Assembly: GCF_025847275.1 (NCBI RefSeq) | Contig: NZ_JAOZEV010000013.1 | Span: 1-64,000 of the forward strand | Direction: 5' to 3' | Origin: Flavobacterium frigoritolerans | GTDB taxonomy: Bacteria; Bacteroidota; Bacteroidia; Flavobacteriales; Flavobacteriaceae | DNA length: 64,000 nucleotides | Part shown: in pieces, positions 35,904-45,687 of the stretch | Numbering within the stretch: position 1 is the stretch's first letter | Layout of the letters: each line of letters opens with the position of its first letter | Position numbers and translations under genes: made by a program | The notes under the pieces: generated by a model | Told to the model about the DNA's origin: nothing | What the model saw: only the letters and a program-made list of their open reading frames with translations | Databases searched by the model: none

Positions 35904-38900
35904 TTAATTTAACTTGAAATTTATCTGCATTTTCTCTAATTCTTGCAATAGCTCAGTACAAATATTTACTTTTAACCTTCTACTCGGCATAGTTAATTTG
36001 GTTACTACGTTTATTTCCTCAACCTCAGTAACTTCTGCCGTTTTTGTACTCAAGACATCATCCTGATCATCACCTTCATCTACAAAAACTGCATCATCAG
36101 CTTCCTCAAACTCAGCTGTAGTTTCAACTTGAACCAAGCGCTTTATCTTTTCTAACTCCATGATTTCAAAAGTCACGGTATTATCTCCTTTATTCTCATT
36201 AAATAAATGGCTCAACTTATGAATAAACTCCGCTTGTAAATCTTTTATATTCAACAATAAAATCAATTTTCTAGCAAAGACTTCCAGAATATCCTGCAGC
36301 TGTCTTATTTCAACAAACTGCAATCTTGGGTCTGATTTCTTACCTGTATCATGATTCACCCATCCATCTTTAATTAATACCTTCAGGAAAGCAAAATTAT
36401 TCTGAATCAGGAAATGACGAAATTTCAAGTATTCTTCACCAAAAATTTTGAATTCATAACTTTCATCGTATCCTTCTAAATTAAATATTGCCCAACCTTT
36501 CCCGTTTTTGGCTACACGATGTTGCACGTTATTTATTATTCCCGCAAAATTTAGATTTTTACCTACATACTCATTCATGCTTTTCAAAGCCTCCAATCTG
36601 GCATTACAGAAGTATTTCATTTCAAATCTAAAATCGTCTAGAGGATGTCCTGAAATATAAATTCCAACAACTTCTTTCTCCTTAGCCAGTTTTTCCATCG
36701 TACTCCAATCTTCACAAGGTGGTACAATTGGCTCAGCAATCTGAACTTCGCTTGTTTCTCCGAACAAACTCACTTGCGATGAATTTTCATTTTCCTGAAA
36801 CTTTGATCCATAACGAATTGCTTTTTCATAAAACGTAATTCCATCACCATCATCATGAAAATATTGCGCTCTGGTAGTTCCTTCAAACGAGTCAAAACCA
36901 CCTGCAAGCGCTAAGTTTTCGATTGCCTTTTTATTGGCTGCACGCAAATCAATTCGTTTAGCCAAATCAAAAATCGATTTATACTTGCCATCTTTTCTAC
37001 TTTCTACAATGGTTGCCACTGCTCCCGAACCAACTCCTTTAATAGCTCCCATCCCGAAACGTACTGCATATTCATCATTTACAGTAAACTTATAAAACGA
37101 CTCATTTACATCTGGCCCTAAAACCTGTAATCCCATTCGTTTACATTCTTCCATAAAAAATGACACTTGTTTAATATCATTCATATTATTAGAAAGTACC
37201 GCAGCCATATATTCTGCAGGATAATGCGCTTTTAAGTAAGCGGTTTGATATGCAATCCACGCATAACAAGTGGAGTGCGACTTATTAAAGGCGTAACTCG
37301 CAAATGCCTCCCAGTCTTTCCAGATTTTCTCTAAAACCTTAGCATCATGACCTTTTTTTGCAGCTTGTTCCACAAATTTAGGCTTCATCTTATCTAGAAC
37401 GTCCTTTTGTTTCTTACCCATCGCTTTACGCAAAACATCGGCCTCACCTTTTGTAAAGTCAGCCAGCGATTGCGACAGAAGCATTACCTGCTCTTGATAA
37501 ACTGTAATTCCGTATGTTTCTCCTAAATATTCTTCACAGGCATCTAAATCGTATTTGATTTCCTCTTCTCCATTTTTTCTTCTTACGAAAGACGGAATAT
37601 ATTCTAAAGGTCCCGGACGATATAAGGCATTCATGGCAATTAAATCCCCAAAAACAGTCGGTTTCAGATCCTTCATGTATTTCTGCATTCCGGGCGACTC
37701 ATATTGGAAGATTCCTACCGTTTCTCCTCTCTGGAAAAGTGCATACGTCTCAACATCATCAATCGGGAATGTATCCGGATCTAAATCAATTCCGTTTCTA
37801 TATTTTACCAGCTTAACAGTATCTTTTATCAGCGTAAGGGTCTTCAGACCCAAGAAGTCCATCTTCAGCAATCCTGCACTTTCTGCAACCGAGTTATCAA
37901 ACTGTGTTACATATAAATCAGAATCTTTTGCTGTAGTAACAGGTACGAAATTCGTAATATCCGATGGTGTAATAATTACACCACAGGCGTGAATTCCGGT
38001 ATTTCGCATCGATCCTTCAAGGATTTTTGCTTGTTGAATTGTTTCACCTGCCAAATCATCTTCATTTGCAATGGCAATCAATTCTTTTACATTATCAAAT
38101 TCATCTGAACGAAGCGCTTTTTTAACCTCCTCTTCGCTTTCAGAAATAAAACGCGCTAAATTCCATTTAGACGGCATCATTCCCGGAATCAGTTTTGCAA
38201 TTCTATCGGCTTCAAATAATGGTAAATCCAATACACGAGCTGTATCACGAATCGCTGATTTGGTTGCCATTTTACCGTAGGTAATAATTTGCGCAACCTG
38301 ATTTTTACCGTATTTATTGATTACGTAATCCATAACTCGACCACGACCCTCATCATCAAAGTCAATATCAATATCGGGCATGGATACACGATCCGGATTA
38401 AGGAAACGCTCAAAAAGCAAATCGTACTTAATTGGGTCAATGTTCGTAATCCCTAAACAATAAGCAACGGCTGAACCTGCAGCAGATCCACGCCCTGGTC
38501 CTACCGAAACATCCATTTTTCTAGCTTCGGCAATGAAATCCTGACAAATCAAAAAGTAACCTGGATACCCAGAATTCGAAATCGTTAGTAACTCAAAATC
38601 TAAACGTTCCTGAATAGATTCTGTAATTTCTCCATATCGTCTCTTAGCCCCCGTCATGGTAAGGTGTCGTAAATATTTATTTTCACCACGTACACCTCCA
38701 TCAGCTTCGTCTTCAACCACTAAGAATTCCTCTGGAATATCAAACTTAGGAAGCAATACATCACGGTAAAGCGAGTAAATTTCGACCTTATCTACAATTT
38801 CCTGAATGTTAATAATCGCATCCGGCAAATCAGCGAAGAGTTTTTTCATCTCTTCTTGCGACTTGTAATAATATTCCTGATTGGGTAATCCGTAACGATA

Positions 38901-40439
38901 TCCTCGACCACGACCAATTGGCGTAGCTTGTTTTTCACCATCTTTCACACACAACAAAATGTCGTGCGCGTTGGCATCTTCTTTATTTAAATAGTAAGTA
39001 TTATTTGTCGCAATTAATTTGACATTGTGTTTTTGAGAAAACTCAATCAGGGTTTTATTCACACGATTTTCGTCTTCCTGATTGTGACGCATGACTTCAA
39101 GATAGAAATCTTCTCCGAATTGCTCTTTCCACCAAATTAAAGCTTCTTCGGCTTGGTTTTCACCAACATTCAGAATTTTACTCTGGATTTCTCCGTATAA
39201 ATTCCCGGACAAAACCATGATATCTTCTTTATATTGCTCGACAATTTTTCGATCAATTCTCGGAACATAATAAAATCCATCTGTAAAAGCAATCGATGAC
39301 ATTTTAGCCAAATTATGATACCCTTTTTTGTTTTTAGCCAACAAAACAACCTGATTACCATTGTCTTTTTTACTTTTATCCAAGTGATTATCACAAACAT
39401 TAAATTCGCAACCCACAATTGGTTTTATTTCTGTTTCTGTCGGCTCTTCACCAGCTTCAACCAAAGCTTTATTTTTACCTGATGCCGCTTTATTATGATT
39501 CATAACAGCGCTCACAAAATGAAAAGCCCCCATCATATTTCCAGTATCTGTCATAGCAACTGCTGGCATACCGTTTTTGGCTGTAGCCGAAACGATATTT
39601 CCTATCCCTATAGTTGATTGTAAAACTGAAAACTGTGTATGATTATGCAAATGCGAATATTTCGCTGCTTTAAAACCCTCTAAGTCTGACTCTGAAACTG
39701 TTGTCTGCTTATCATCCGATTCTAAAGCTCTTAATTGCTCTCTGATTTTATCAGAAGCTGCTTTTAAATTGATATGCTTTAAACCTATCAGCTTGATTTC
39801 CTGAGGGTTTTTATTTTGGAATTCTCCAAAATAATCCTTCGGAACATCTAATTCTTCTTTAGTAAAAACCTCTCTTCTTATTAACTCCAGAAAACAACGT
39901 GTTGTCGCTTCAACGTCGGCAGTAGCATTGTGTGCTTCTGCAAATGGTTTATTAAAAAGATAACTATGTAATTCGGTCAATGTAGGCAATTTAAATCTTC
40001 CTCCACGACCTCCCGGTAATTGCAATAACGAAGCGGTAACTTCTGTACAAGTATCAAGAACAGGCATAGTGCTCATAGGCGAATCAACACCCATTCGATG
40101 AAACTCAGCCCCCATAATATTAACATCAAAACCTAAATTTTGACCTACAATAAATTTGGTTTTGCTTAAAGCAATATTAAATTTCTCTAAAACTTCTTGC
40201 AATGAAATTCCATCGGCTTCAGCCAATTCAGTAGAAATTCCGTGAATACGCTCTGCATCATACGGGATATTAAATCCCTCAGGTTTTACCAAATAATCCT
40301 GATGTTCGATGAGTTTCCCCATATCGTCATGCAACTGCCAAGCGATCTGAATACAGCGAGGCCAGTTATCAGAATCGGTTATTGGAGCATCCCAACGTTT
40401 TGGTAATCCAGTAGTTTCGGTATCGAATATTAAATACAT
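35904..40439 (-). CDS. dnaE: DNA polymerase III alpha subunit with N-terminal proofreading exonuclease
   Basis: A 1511-residue replicative polymerase. Residues of about 1-190 form a DEDD exonuclease, with YLIFDTETTGLP carrying the first Asp and Glu (7 and 9) and AHNATADVEATTRCF the last acidic motif. The PHP domain begins at YSHLHNHTQFSVL. The polymerase palm shows the catalytic PDIDIDFDDEGRG, and GPGRGSAAGS is the family motif. A C-terminal OB/tau-binding part follows. I chose the ATG at 40439, because the upstream extension to 40526 adds 29 residues before the exonuclease that look untranslated. Fusion of the proofreading domain to DnaE is known in Bacteroidota and replaces a separate DnaQ. 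Confidence 0.95.
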   Translation of the reverse strand: MYLIFDTETTGLPKRWDAPITDSDNWPRCIQIAWQLHDDMGKLIEHQDYLVKPEGFNIPYDAERIHGISTELAEADGISLQEVLEKFNIALSKTKFIVGQNLGFDVNIMGAEFHRMGVDSPMSTMPVLDTCTEVTASLLQLPGGRGGRFKLPTLTELHSYLFNKPFAEAHNATADVEATTRCFLELIRREVFTKEELDVPKDYFGEFQNKNPQEIKLIGLKHINLKAASDKIREQLRALESDDKQTTVSESDLEGFKAAKYSHLHNHTQFSVLQSTIGIGNIVSATAKNGMPAVAMTDTGNMMGAFHFVSAVMNHNKAASGKNKALVEAGEEPTETEIKPIVGCEFNVCDNHLDKSKKDNGNQVVLLAKNKKGYHNLAKMSSIAFTDGFYYVPRIDRKIVEQYKEDIMVLSGNLYGEIQSKILNVGENQAEEALIWWKEQFGEDFYLEVMRHNQEDENRVNKTLIEFSQKHNVKLIATNNTYYLNKEDANAHDILLCVKDGEKQATPIGRGRGYRYGLPNQEYYYKSQEEMKKLFADLPDAIINIQEIVDKVEIYSLYRDVLLPKFDIPEEFLVVEDEADGGVRGENKYLRHLTMTGAKRRYGEITESIQERLDFELLTISNSGYPGYFLICQDFIAEARKMDVSVGPGRGSAAGSAVAYCLGITNIDPIKYDLLFERFLNPDRVSMPDIDIDFDDEGRGRVMDYVINKYGKNQVAQIITYGKMATKSAIRDTARVLDLPLFEADRIAKLIPGMMPSKWNLARFISESEEEVKKALRSDEFDNVKELIAIANEDDLAGETIQQAKILEGSMRNTGIHACGVIITPSDITNFVPVTTAKDSDLYVTQFDNSVAESAGLLKMDFLGLKTLTLIKDTVKLVKYRNGIDLDPDTFPIDDVETYALFQRGETVGIFQYESPGMQKYMKDLKPTVFGDLIAMNALYRPGPLEYIPSFVRRKNGEEEIKYDLDACEEYLGETYGITVYQEQVMLLSQSLADFTKGEADVLRKAMGKKQKDVLDKMKPKFVEQAAKKGHDAKVLEKIWKDWEAFASYAFNKSHSTCYAWIAYQTAYLKAHYPAEYMAAVLSNNMNDIKQVSFFMEECKRMGLQVLGPDVNESFYKFTVNDEYAVRFGMGAIKGVGSGAVATIVESRKDGKYKSIFDLAKRIDLRAANKKAIENLALAGGFDSFEGTTRAQYFHDDGDGITFYEKAIRYGSKFQENENSSQVSLFGETSEVQIAEPIVPPCEDWSTMEKLAKEKEVVGIYISGHPLDDFRFEMKYFCNARLEALKSMNEYVGKNLNFAGIINNVQHRVAKNGKGWAIFNLEGYDESYEFKIFGEEYLKFRHFLIQNNFAFLKVLIKDGWVNHDTGKKSDPRLQFVEIRQLQDILEVFARKLILLLNIKDLQAEFIHKLSHLFNENKGDNTVTFEIMELEKIKRLVQVETTAEFEEADDAVFVDEGDDQDDVLSTKTAEVTEVEEINVVTKLTMPSRRLKVNICTELLQELEKMQINFKLN

Positions 40440-40762
40440 AGTTTTCTTTAAAAGACAATTTTTAAAATTCCAAATTCCAATTATCTTTATTCTAAATCCC
40501 TGATAACAAGAACTAAATAAAAGCACTGGATGGAAAATGGAGGAACTTCAAATTTAGTCTTTTTTTGAGCTATTAAAAAAGGAAGTTATCAACAAGGAAG
40601 AACAAAATGACAACTTAAAAATAAAAATACACATCGCTACAAAGACAGATTTTTCTGTCCAAAAAAGATAATATAGTATTGAAATAGAGTAAGAAAATAC
40701 AACAAAAATAATGCAACACAAGTTACTTTTGACCCTTTAATCTCTAAAAGAAATTAATTTAT

Positions 40763-42286
40763 ATGAAAAAAACTTTAGGTTTATGTTTTAGTGTATTAAT
40801 CACTAATTTTTTAATTGCTCAGCAATCAGTTACTATAAGTGGGCCAGCGTCTGTAGAAGTAGGAGTTCCTTATAATTATACCTTTGAATTTAAACCTATT
40901 TACCCTTGGTTAAATGCTGTTCAAGCAGATGGTTATATTATTACAAATTGGATTGTTTCAACAGGAACAAATGGTAGTACAGGCTCTATTCCTGGATACA
41001 TTGGAAACCCTAGTAATCAAAGTAGTTATCTTAATGATGGTACTTATAACAATTCAAACCCAAAAACAATCCCAATCCAATGGGGAAACAGTACTTATAT
41101 GAGTAGCGATAAGATAACTGTAAAGTTAAGTGGTATCTATATAAAAAAAAGCACTGGTCAACATATTGGGTATTTTAATTTCCAGCCACAAGCTGAACAA
41201 TCGGTAACTGTGCAAAGGTTAATAAATCCTATTATTAGTGGAAATACATCTATATTAAACTGTAACCAAGCTCCTGTAACATATCTGGTGTCTAATGCAA
41301 CCAATGGGAATAGTTTCCAATGGGAAGTAACAAATGGCGCCGAAATTTCGGGTTCTAGTACGGCTACATCGGTGATAGTAAAACCTCCTTTAACTGGAGA
41401 TTTTAATGTAGGGTGTATAGTTAAAAGAACAGCTGGAAACATCAATTATTATGTCGGTTCTGGTAACAAAATAACAAGAACATCACGTTCAGTAGTATGG
41501 TCAACTAATCCTGTTAATCAAACCTTTTTATGTAAAAGTTCTGGATTAATATTTTCAATCGACAATCAAACTGATATTGATAATGTGTTTTGGAATGCGC
41601 CAAATTGCGCCATTTCAGTAGAAACTATTGTTAATGGTAAGCGACAAGTTACCATCACACCAAATAGCTCTATAACTACTGGTTCAACATTGACAGTAAA
41701 TGCAGTAGTTAATTTTGCAGGTGGATGTTCGGTAACAACATCGTCTAAAACATTTAATATTTCTGACAGTACGGCTCCCCCAATACCCGACGGGTATATT
41801 GAAGTTGAAGATTGGGACTGTTATAGTGATTCTGGTTTAAAGTTAACATTTGTACCTACAACTCCCTTCACCAATGGAAGCATAAGAGTTTATCCGCCTA
41901 TAATGGCGCATCCTACCGTGCCAAGAAACGTTAATGTTACTGTCACTTATACTAACTCCTGTACTGGAGCTACAGCTAGAGAAATATACTCCTTAGACAC
42001 ACCAACTCCTTGTTATGAAGCAAGATTAGCTCCAGAAAGTGAGATTTCAGAAATTATAATTTCACCAAATCCTACAAACGGAAATATTACAATAAAACTT
42101 CCAGAAATACTTTCTGGCAATTATCAGATTTTTAATCAAAATCAGAAATTAGTTCAAGAATCTAAATTCTACAATCAAGATGAATTGCAAATTGAGCTTT
42201 CAAGCAAACTAAAAGGAGGGATTTATATTTTAAAAGTAATAACTGAAAAGAATGTCTTAACGGGCAAAATAATCTTAAACAATTAA
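40763..42286 (+). CDS. Secreted protein with PKD-like domains and T9SS sorting tail
   Basis: A 507-residue exported protein. The signal peptide ends near LIAQQ (about residue 19). The body has Ig/PKD-like repeats with QWEVTNGAEISGSSTATSV typical of these domains. The C-terminal 80 residues are a type A T9SS sorting signal: SPNPTNGNITIKLP, YQIFNQNQKLV and GIYILKVITEKNVLTGKIIL. It is therefore carried across the outer membrane by type IX secretion and placed on the surface or released. A TACTTTTG box at 40724-40731 lies upstream. It forms an operon with the barrel gene two bases downstream. Confidence 0.9.
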   Translation: MKKTLGLCFSVLITNFLIAQQSVTISGPASVEVGVPYNYTFEFKPIYPWLNAVQADGYIITNWIVSTGTNGSTGSIPGYIGNPSNQSSYLNDGTYNNSNPKTIPIQWGNSTYMSSDKITVKLSGIYIKKSTGQHIGYFNFQPQAEQSVTVQRLINPIISGNTSILNCNQAPVTYLVSNATNGNSFQWEVTNGAEISGSSTATSVIVKPPLTGDFNVGCIVKRTAGNINYYVGSGNKITRTSRSVVWSTNPVNQTFLCKSSGLIFSIDNQTDIDNVFWNAPNCAISVETIVNGKRQVTITPNSSITTGSTLTVNAVVNFAGGCSVTTSSKTFNISDSTAPPIPDGYIEVEDWDCYSDSGLKLTFVPTTPFTNGSIRVYPPIMAHPTVPRNVNVTVTYTNSCTGATAREIYSLDTPTPCYEARLAPESEISEIIISPNPTNGNITIKLPEILSGNYQIFNQNQKLVQESKFYNQDELQIELSSKLKGGIYILKVITEKNVLTGKIILNN

Positions 42287-42288
42287 AC

Positions 42289-43059
42289 ATGAAAAACTTA
42301 GTAATTGCCATGATCTTGAGTATTTCCTTTGCGGGAAATGCTCAAGATATAACTGATTGGCAAGTTGGAATAAATTTGAATCCTTTCTTTTTCACTAGAA
42401 TAAATTCAAACTTCCCTTATAATAAAGACAAACAAGATTTGCCAAATGGTTTTGGTTTTGGACTCACAATCGAAAAAAACTGGAATGACAGTTGGGGTGT
42501 AAAAACTGGGTTTGAATATTCGAAACAAAACGAAAAATACTTTTTTGATGTCGTTGGAGACAATACAAGTATAAAATCAAGTTTTGAGTATTATAAAACT
42601 CCCATAACTGTTCAATATTATTATCGCTTAAAAGAGAAATTATTTTTAACATTTAATCAAGGAATACAGTTTTCTTTTCTGAAATATTATAAAACAATTG
42701 CAGAAGATGAATATGAAATAAGAACACAAACTTCAGATTATAGTGAATATATTTCTTATCAACATCCAGAAAGAAATCAATATTATAGTGACGAAGGAAA
42801 AATGCACAAAAAAACTTTATTTGGTATAATTGGTTCAATTGGTTTAAAAGGTTTTCTGTCAGATAAAATTTCCTATTCTACAAATTTAAGATATGAATAT
42901 GATTTCACTTCTGCAGATAATTTCCCTTACTATTCCGATACATCTGATTGGAATGATTCTGAAAAAACTACACATAATTTACGAATTGGGTTAGAATTGG
43001 GTCTGCAATATCATTTTTCAATAAATGATCGTTTTGATAAAAGCCCACATCGATTGTAA
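42289..43059 (+). CDS. Outer-membrane beta-barrel protein (PorT-like)
   Basis: A 256-residue protein with a signal peptide ending near AGNAQ (about residue 18) and a series of amphipathic beta strands, such as WGVKTGFEYSKQ and TPITVQYYYRLKEKLFLTFN, with LRIGLELGLQYHF near the C-terminus. It fits the OMP_b-brl / PorT-like group. It directly follows the T9SS cargo gene, so it may anchor or help that protein at the surface. That role is inference. Confidence 0.82.
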   Translation: MKNLVIAMILSISFAGNAQDITDWQVGINLNPFFFTRINSNFPYNKDKQDLPNGFGFGLTIEKNWNDSWGVKTGFEYSKQNEKYFFDVVGDNTSIKSSFEYYKTPITVQYYYRLKEKLFLTFNQGIQFSFLKYYKTIAEDEYEIRTQTSDYSEYISYQHPERNQYYSDEGKMHKKTLFGIIGSIGLKGFLSDKISYSTNLRYEYDFTSADNFPYYSDTSDWNDSEKTTHNLRIGLELGLQYHFSINDRFDKSPHRL

Positions 43060-43073
43060 CGATTGGTAGCTAT

Positions 43074-43131
43074 AATAATCAATCCAAATTATTAAAACTC
43101 ATTATGTTTTTGATAATTTGGATTGATTATT
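43074..43131. terminator. Bidirectional terminator with perfect 19-bp stem
   Basis: Arms at 43074-43092 and 43113-43131 pair perfectly around a 20-base loop. It separates the convergent barrel and DUF417 genes and can serve both. Confidence 0.75.
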
Positions 43132-43168
43132 TTCTTTTATATTGAATGGTAGGTAAAATTTCTTTTAT

Positions 43169-43567
43169 TTACTCCTTGCTTTTCGTATACACCATCAAAG
43201 AAATTGCCAAATAAGGAATATCTTTCAAAATAAAAAAGTCTGTTACAGGAAAACCTTCACCCATTTTAAAAACGCCTGGAGTTGTAATAAATATAACAGC
43301 CGAAGCTGCTCCTGCGTAGATTCCAATTTTTCTATAAAATAAAGAAAACAATAGACCAACCCCAGTAAAGACTTCAAAAACTCCAATAACATTAGAAACA
43401 ACTTCCACCGACATTACTTTGTACATCCAACTCATTGCAAAATGATTTTCGACTAAGCCTTTTATTGCTCCAGCTTCGGCAGTTGTAAACTTAAAAAGTC
43501 CAACCCAAACTAAAATAATTACGGTTCCAATAACTCCAATTCTGTAAGCAATTTGATTTAAATTCAT
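43169..43567 (-). CDS. DUF417 family membrane protein (YkgB/RclC-like)
   Basis: A 132-residue inner-membrane protein with four hydrophobic segments. The motifs VWVGLFKFTTAEAGAIKGLVENH and FFILKDIPYLAIS match the DUF417 family, whose E. coli member RclC is linked to reactive chlorine resistance. Function here is inferred only from family membership. It is a single gene. Confidence 0.85.
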   Translation of the reverse strand: MNLNQIAYRIGVIGTVIILVWVGLFKFTTAEAGAIKGLVENHFAMSWMYKVMSVEVVSNVIGVFEVFTGVGLLFSLFYRKIGIYAGAASAVIFITTPGVFKMGEGFPVTDFFILKDIPYLAISLMVYTKSKE

Positions 43568-44034
43568 GACATTATTTTTTTAAAATTAGAATTTTCAATA
43601 TTAAGAGCTTATTCATAAAGCAAATGTCAGCTAACTGTCATTACTGCTTATTTTACATTCCGAACTAGTATTCTCTTTTATTTTCATTCTAAAAGAAAGA
43701 TTTTTTTTCTTTTGGATGCCGTAGTATTTGAACAAGAAATACATCTACAAAAACCTCAGTTTATTCATTTAAAAAAAAGTCTTATTAGTAGTTTAAAAAA
43801 GAAAAACAAGCTAATAATAATTACGATTTAATCTTATAATTAACACACAAAAAGTCTTAAAACCAACGAAATAGAACAAAACTACTAAATTATAAATACC
43901 AAAAACTATTAGAAGATTTTCAATTAAAAAAGAAAACAAAACACAAGTACAAAACACAAGTACAAAACCAAAAAACTATAAAACCAATTGGCTAGCAATG
44001 AGTAAAACAGTTTGGGCATCGTATATAATCAAAT
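43568..44034. other. Long AT-rich gap upstream of leuC
   Basis: No gene was recognised in this stretch. It contains a direct repeat of the type AAAACACAAGTAC at about 43937-43968 and several A-runs, but no clear terminator or riboswitch. Confidence 0.5.
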
Positions 44035-44085
44035 ATGCTAATTCTTGCTTTTATTTCTTTTTCTAATTTTGTTATCCTCTTATGA
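44035..44085 (+). promoter_or_regulatory. Candidate leu leader region: short BCAA-rich ORF or promoter
   Basis: A 16-codon open reading frame ends 34 bases before leuC and encodes MLILAFISFSNFVILL, half Leu, Ile or Val. That would suit a leader peptide. Against this, the same bases contain TTG (44045-44047) and TAATTTTG (44064-44071) with a 16-base spacer, which would be the leuC promoter, and T-rich DNA encodes hydrophobic residues anyway. No attenuator hairpin was found. Confidence 0.3.
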
Positions 44086-44119
44086 TTACATGGAAATTAC
44101 AATTAAAAAATAGTTAAAA

Positions 44120-45514
44120 ATGAGTACTACATTATTCGACAAAGTATGGGATTCGCACGTGGTGCGTAAAATTGAAGATGGACCAGATGTGTTTTTCATT
44201 GACCGTCATTTCATTCATGAAGTTACAAGTCCTGTTGCTTTTTTAGGATTAAAATCCAGAGGCATCTCGGTTTTATACCCAGAACGCACTTTTGCAACTG
44301 CCGATCACAACACACCAACTATAAATCAACATTTACCTGTACAAGATGCTCTGTCTGCCAACCAGTTAAAAGCCTTGGAAGATAATGCAGCCGAATATGG
44401 AATCTCTCACTGGGGATTAGGCCACATAAAAAATGGAATTGTTCACGTTGTAGGTCCTGAAAATGGAATTACATTACCTGGCGCAACTATTGTTTGTGGA
44501 GATTCACACACTTCTACCCATGGTGCTTTTGGAGCAATTGCTTTTGGAATTGGAACTTCAGAGGTTGAAATGGTTTTATCCACTCAATGTATCATGCAAC
44601 CTAAGCCAAAAAAAATGCGTATCAACGTAAATGGCGAATTAAGTAAAGGTGTTGGTCCAAAAGATGTTGCTCTTTATATTATTGCTCAACTAACTACTTC
44701 TGGAGGTACAGGATATTTTGTTGAATATGCTGGAGATGTTTTTGAAAACATGTCTATGGAAGGCCGTATGACCGTTTGTAATTTAAGTATCGAAATGGGT
44801 GCTCGTGGAGGAATGATTGCTCCAGACCAAAAAACATTCGATTTCCTTGAAGGAAGATTATATGCTCCAAAAGGAGAAGCTTGGGACAAAGCAGTAGCTT
44901 ATTGGAAAACTTTAAAAACCGATGCTGATGCAGTTTTTGATGCTGAATTAAACATTAACGCTGCGGACATTGAACCTATGATTACCTATGGTACTAACCC
45001 AGGAATGGGAATTGGTATCTCTGCAACTATTCCGAATGCCAACCAAGTTGAAGGTGGTGAGGAAACCTATAAAAAGTCTTTAGCTTATATGGGCTTTCAC
45101 GAAAATGATGTAATGATTGGAAAACCAATCGACTATGTATTCTTAGGAAGTTGTACTAATGGTCGTATTGAAGATTTTAGAGCTTTTACAGAAATCGTAA
45201 AAGGAAGAAAAAAAGCAGAAAATGTTACCGCTTGGCTAGTTCCAGGTTCTCACGTTGTTGAAGCTCAAATTAAAGAAGAAGGTCTTTTGGAAATTCTTAC
45301 CGAAGCTGGTTTTGTATTACGTCAGCCCGGTTGTTCAGCTTGTTTAGCGATGAATGACGATAAAGTTCCTGCTGGAAAATATGCAGTAAGTACATCCAAC
45401 AGAAACTTCGAAGGTCGTCAAGGCCCTGGCTCAAGAACACTTTTGGCTAGCCCGATTATGGCAGCAGCAGCAGCTGTAACAGGAAAGCTAACAGATCCAA
45501 GGGAGTTATTTTAG
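44120..45514 (+). CDS. leuC: 3-isopropylmalate dehydratase large subunit
   Basis: A 464-residue iron-sulfur enzyme subunit that isomerises 2-isopropylmalate to 3-isopropylmalate in leucine synthesis. The [4Fe-4S] cysteines are in FLGSCTNGR (about residue 347) and RQPGCSACLAMN (about 407-411). DRHFIHEVTSP near the N-terminus and CGDSHTSTHGAFG are further family motifs. It heads leuC-leuD-leuA/cimA-leuB and works with LeuD. Confidence 0.97.
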   Translation: MSTTLFDKVWDSHVVRKIEDGPDVFFIDRHFIHEVTSPVAFLGLKSRGISVLYPERTFATADHNTPTINQHLPVQDALSANQLKALEDNAAEYGISHWGLGHIKNGIVHVVGPENGITLPGATIVCGDSHTSTHGAFGAIAFGIGTSEVEMVLSTQCIMQPKPKKMRINVNGELSKGVGPKDVALYIIAQLTTSGGTGYFVEYAGDVFENMSMEGRMTVCNLSIEMGARGGMIAPDQKTFDFLEGRLYAPKGEAWDKAVAYWKTLKTDADAVFDAELNINAADIEPMITYGTNPGMGIGISATIPNANQVEGGEETYKKSLAYMGFHENDVMIGKPIDYVFLGSCTNGRIEDFRAFTEIVKGRKKAENVTAWLVPGSHVVEAQIKEEGLLEILTEAGFVLRQPGCSACLAMNDDKVPAGKYAVSTSNRNFEGRQGPGSRTLLASPIMAAAAAVTGKLTDPRELF

Positions 45515-45687
45515 ATTGAAGATTTTAGATTTTAGAATTTTCACTTTACAAATAACTCTGATGCTTTAAAATCCAAAACCTTCAAATAAAACTCACTTAC
45601 ATTATTAACACTAAACATTTTAGCCTTTAGTATTTAGTTTTCAAAAAAAAATCTAAAATCTAAAATCTAAAATCTAAAATTTCAAAA
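45515..45687. repeat. Low-complexity dyad between leuC and leuD
   Basis: Four tandem copies of a seven-base TCTAAAA unit lie at 45651-45680, and a mirrored TTTTAGA-type pair lies at about 45523-45540. No gene is present in the gap. Confidence 0.6.

Noticed and set aside
40440..40526. 29-residue N-terminal extension of DnaE
   Set aside because: The exonuclease motif begins directly after the internal ATG, and the extension resembles untranslated AT-rich DNA.
43998..44066. 22-codon frame before leuC (MSKTVWASYIIK...)
   Set aside because: It has no enrichment for Leu, Ile or Val and ends in a run of aromatic codons from T-rich DNA. It does not look like a leader peptide.
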